A stretch of 5,857 nucleotides of DNA. Source: Bacillota bacterium. GTDB lineage: Bacteria > Bacillota > Clostridia > Lachnospirales > Cellulosilyticaceae. A program made the translations under genes and the position numbers. Position 1 is the stretch's first letter, and each line of letters opens with the position of its first letter. Location: the NCBI GenBank assembly GCA_023415525.1, contig JAEZKI010000108.1:1-5857 (forward strand), in the 5' to 3' direction. The notes below the pieces were generated by a model. The model saw only the letters and a program-made list of their open reading frames with translations. It made no database searches and was not told the DNA's origin. Shown piece after piece: positions 5,263-5,857 of this stretch.

Positions 5263-5857
5263 TTACTTACTTGGTAGATAAATACCACTACCTCCCTTAT
5301 CTAAAAGGACTGCGCCATAGCGCTCTTTATAATTTTCTTTCCAATAATAGTCCATACATAGACCGTCCATATTATAGCAGATTGTCCAAATGGTATTTTC
5401 TTCTGAAGGCTTTGTTCCCTGGGATACTACCTTCATACATTCACGTAGTTCATCCATACCCATCTTCCCTTTATAATCCTGTCTAAGAGTGGTCAGTGTA
5501 TCAAATCGCTTATGAGATGATCTACTCCCTATCCCAAACTTCTCTTCTGCTAGATAATGATTGGTAACAATAGGACTTTCTGTCACTATCATTTTGTTAT
5601 CCACATATTCTACGACCACTGACTTCCCTGTTGCATCTGCTATCATATAGTGATGTGCTGACCCAATGGCTGAATTCATATCATACTTAACAAGTAAGTC
5701 CAATGCCTCCTCTACTGTTGCCGCATAATCTAAAACCATACGAATAGCTGCTGTTGTAGTAAGGTCTGGTTTTTCTGTGTGTTGATGGGTCTCTACCTTA
5801 TCTCCTGCCATAAGGTCTGCAATACAAAGTCCCTTTTCATTCATGCCATCTAGTGGA
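5263..5857 (-). CDS. Linear amide C-N hydrolase (choloylglycine hydrolase / Ntn type), C-terminal part
   Basis: The reading frame is open to the right edge, so the N-terminus is missing; the Met codon at 5844 is internal, since PLDGMNEKGL across it matches the conserved block of this family. Further family blocks are TTTAAIRMVLDYAATVEEALDLL (split as a helix after the TTT), HHYMIADATGKSVVVEY and TNHYL, followed by a C-terminal NTIWTICYNMD strand. These enzymes are N-terminal-nucleophile hydrolases in which an N-terminal cysteine, here outside the window, cleaves linear amide bonds such as those in conjugated bile salts, penicillin V or acyl-amino compounds. The substrate cannot be deduced. 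Nothing visible suggests membrane anchoring. The gene ends with TAA at 5265-5263, followed by only a weak possible hairpin (4 bp around 5247-5261) and the methyltransferase remnant. Confidence 0.8.
   Translation of the reverse strand, partial: PLDGMNEKGLCIADLMAGDKVETHQHTEKPDLTTTAAIRMVLDYAATVEEALDLLVKYDMNSAIGSAHHYMIADATGKSVVVEYVDNKMIVTESPIVTNHYLAEEKFGIGSRSSHKRFDTLTTLRQDYKGKMGMDELRECMKVVSQGTKPSEENTIWTICYNMDGLCMDYYWKENYKERYGAVLLDKGGSGIYLPSK

Noticed and set aside
5244..5486. Plus-strand open frame around 5253-5486
   Set aside because: It is antisense to the amide hydrolase C-terminus, with no ribosome binding site or recognisable motif.
1..5857. A new multigene defence or mobile system
   Set aside because: No integrase, transposase, toxin-antitoxin pair, nuclease cluster, repeat array or attachment site was found. 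Most genes are ordinary, separate chromosomal units.

Overview
The window is AT-rich DNA whose recognisable genes all lie on the minus strand, so transcription runs from base 5857 towards base 1. Strong AAGGAGG-type ribosome binding sites, A/T-rich intergenic spacers, a Firmicutes-type LexA box and the protein families present point to a low-GC Clostridia member. Lachnospirales or a Cellulosilyticum-like organism is a reasonable guess but is not proven.

In transcription order the layout is as follows. (1) 5857-5263: the C-terminal part of a choloylglycine-hydrolase-like linear amide C-N hydrolase, cut by the window edge. (2) 5191-5003: a decayed 3' fragment of an isoprenylcysteine/phospholipid methyltransferase. 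(3) 4951-3267: a compact SOS unit made of a consensus-like promoter, a LexA box over the predicted transcription start, an unrecognised 89-residue protein, a Y-family DNA polymerase (DinB/Pol IV type) and a strong terminator. (4) 3244-1781: a promoter and a secreted GH26-like glycoside hydrolase with a C-terminal Ig-like domain. (5) 1734-1234: a near-consensus promoter, a stand-alone DUF2294/MpsC protein and a terminator. (6) 1210-707: purE (N5-CAIR mutase), which starts directly after that terminator. (7) 628-1: the N-terminal part of a probable DUF4914 protein, running off the left edge.

The genes do not form one pathway. The only clear functional unit is the SOS-controlled pair of the small protein and the DNA polymerase: the layout implies that DNA damage, through LexA cleavage, induces both. 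The rest is a mosaic of secreted polysaccharide degradation, de novo purine synthesis, amide hydrolysis and poorly characterised families. I see no CRISPR array, insertion sequence, tRNA or rRNA, and no clear new multigene system. The most interesting points are the uncharacterised SOS partner of the polymerase, the atypical active-site motif of the GH26-like enzyme, and the promoter and start-codon arrangements ahead of the MpsC and purE genes.
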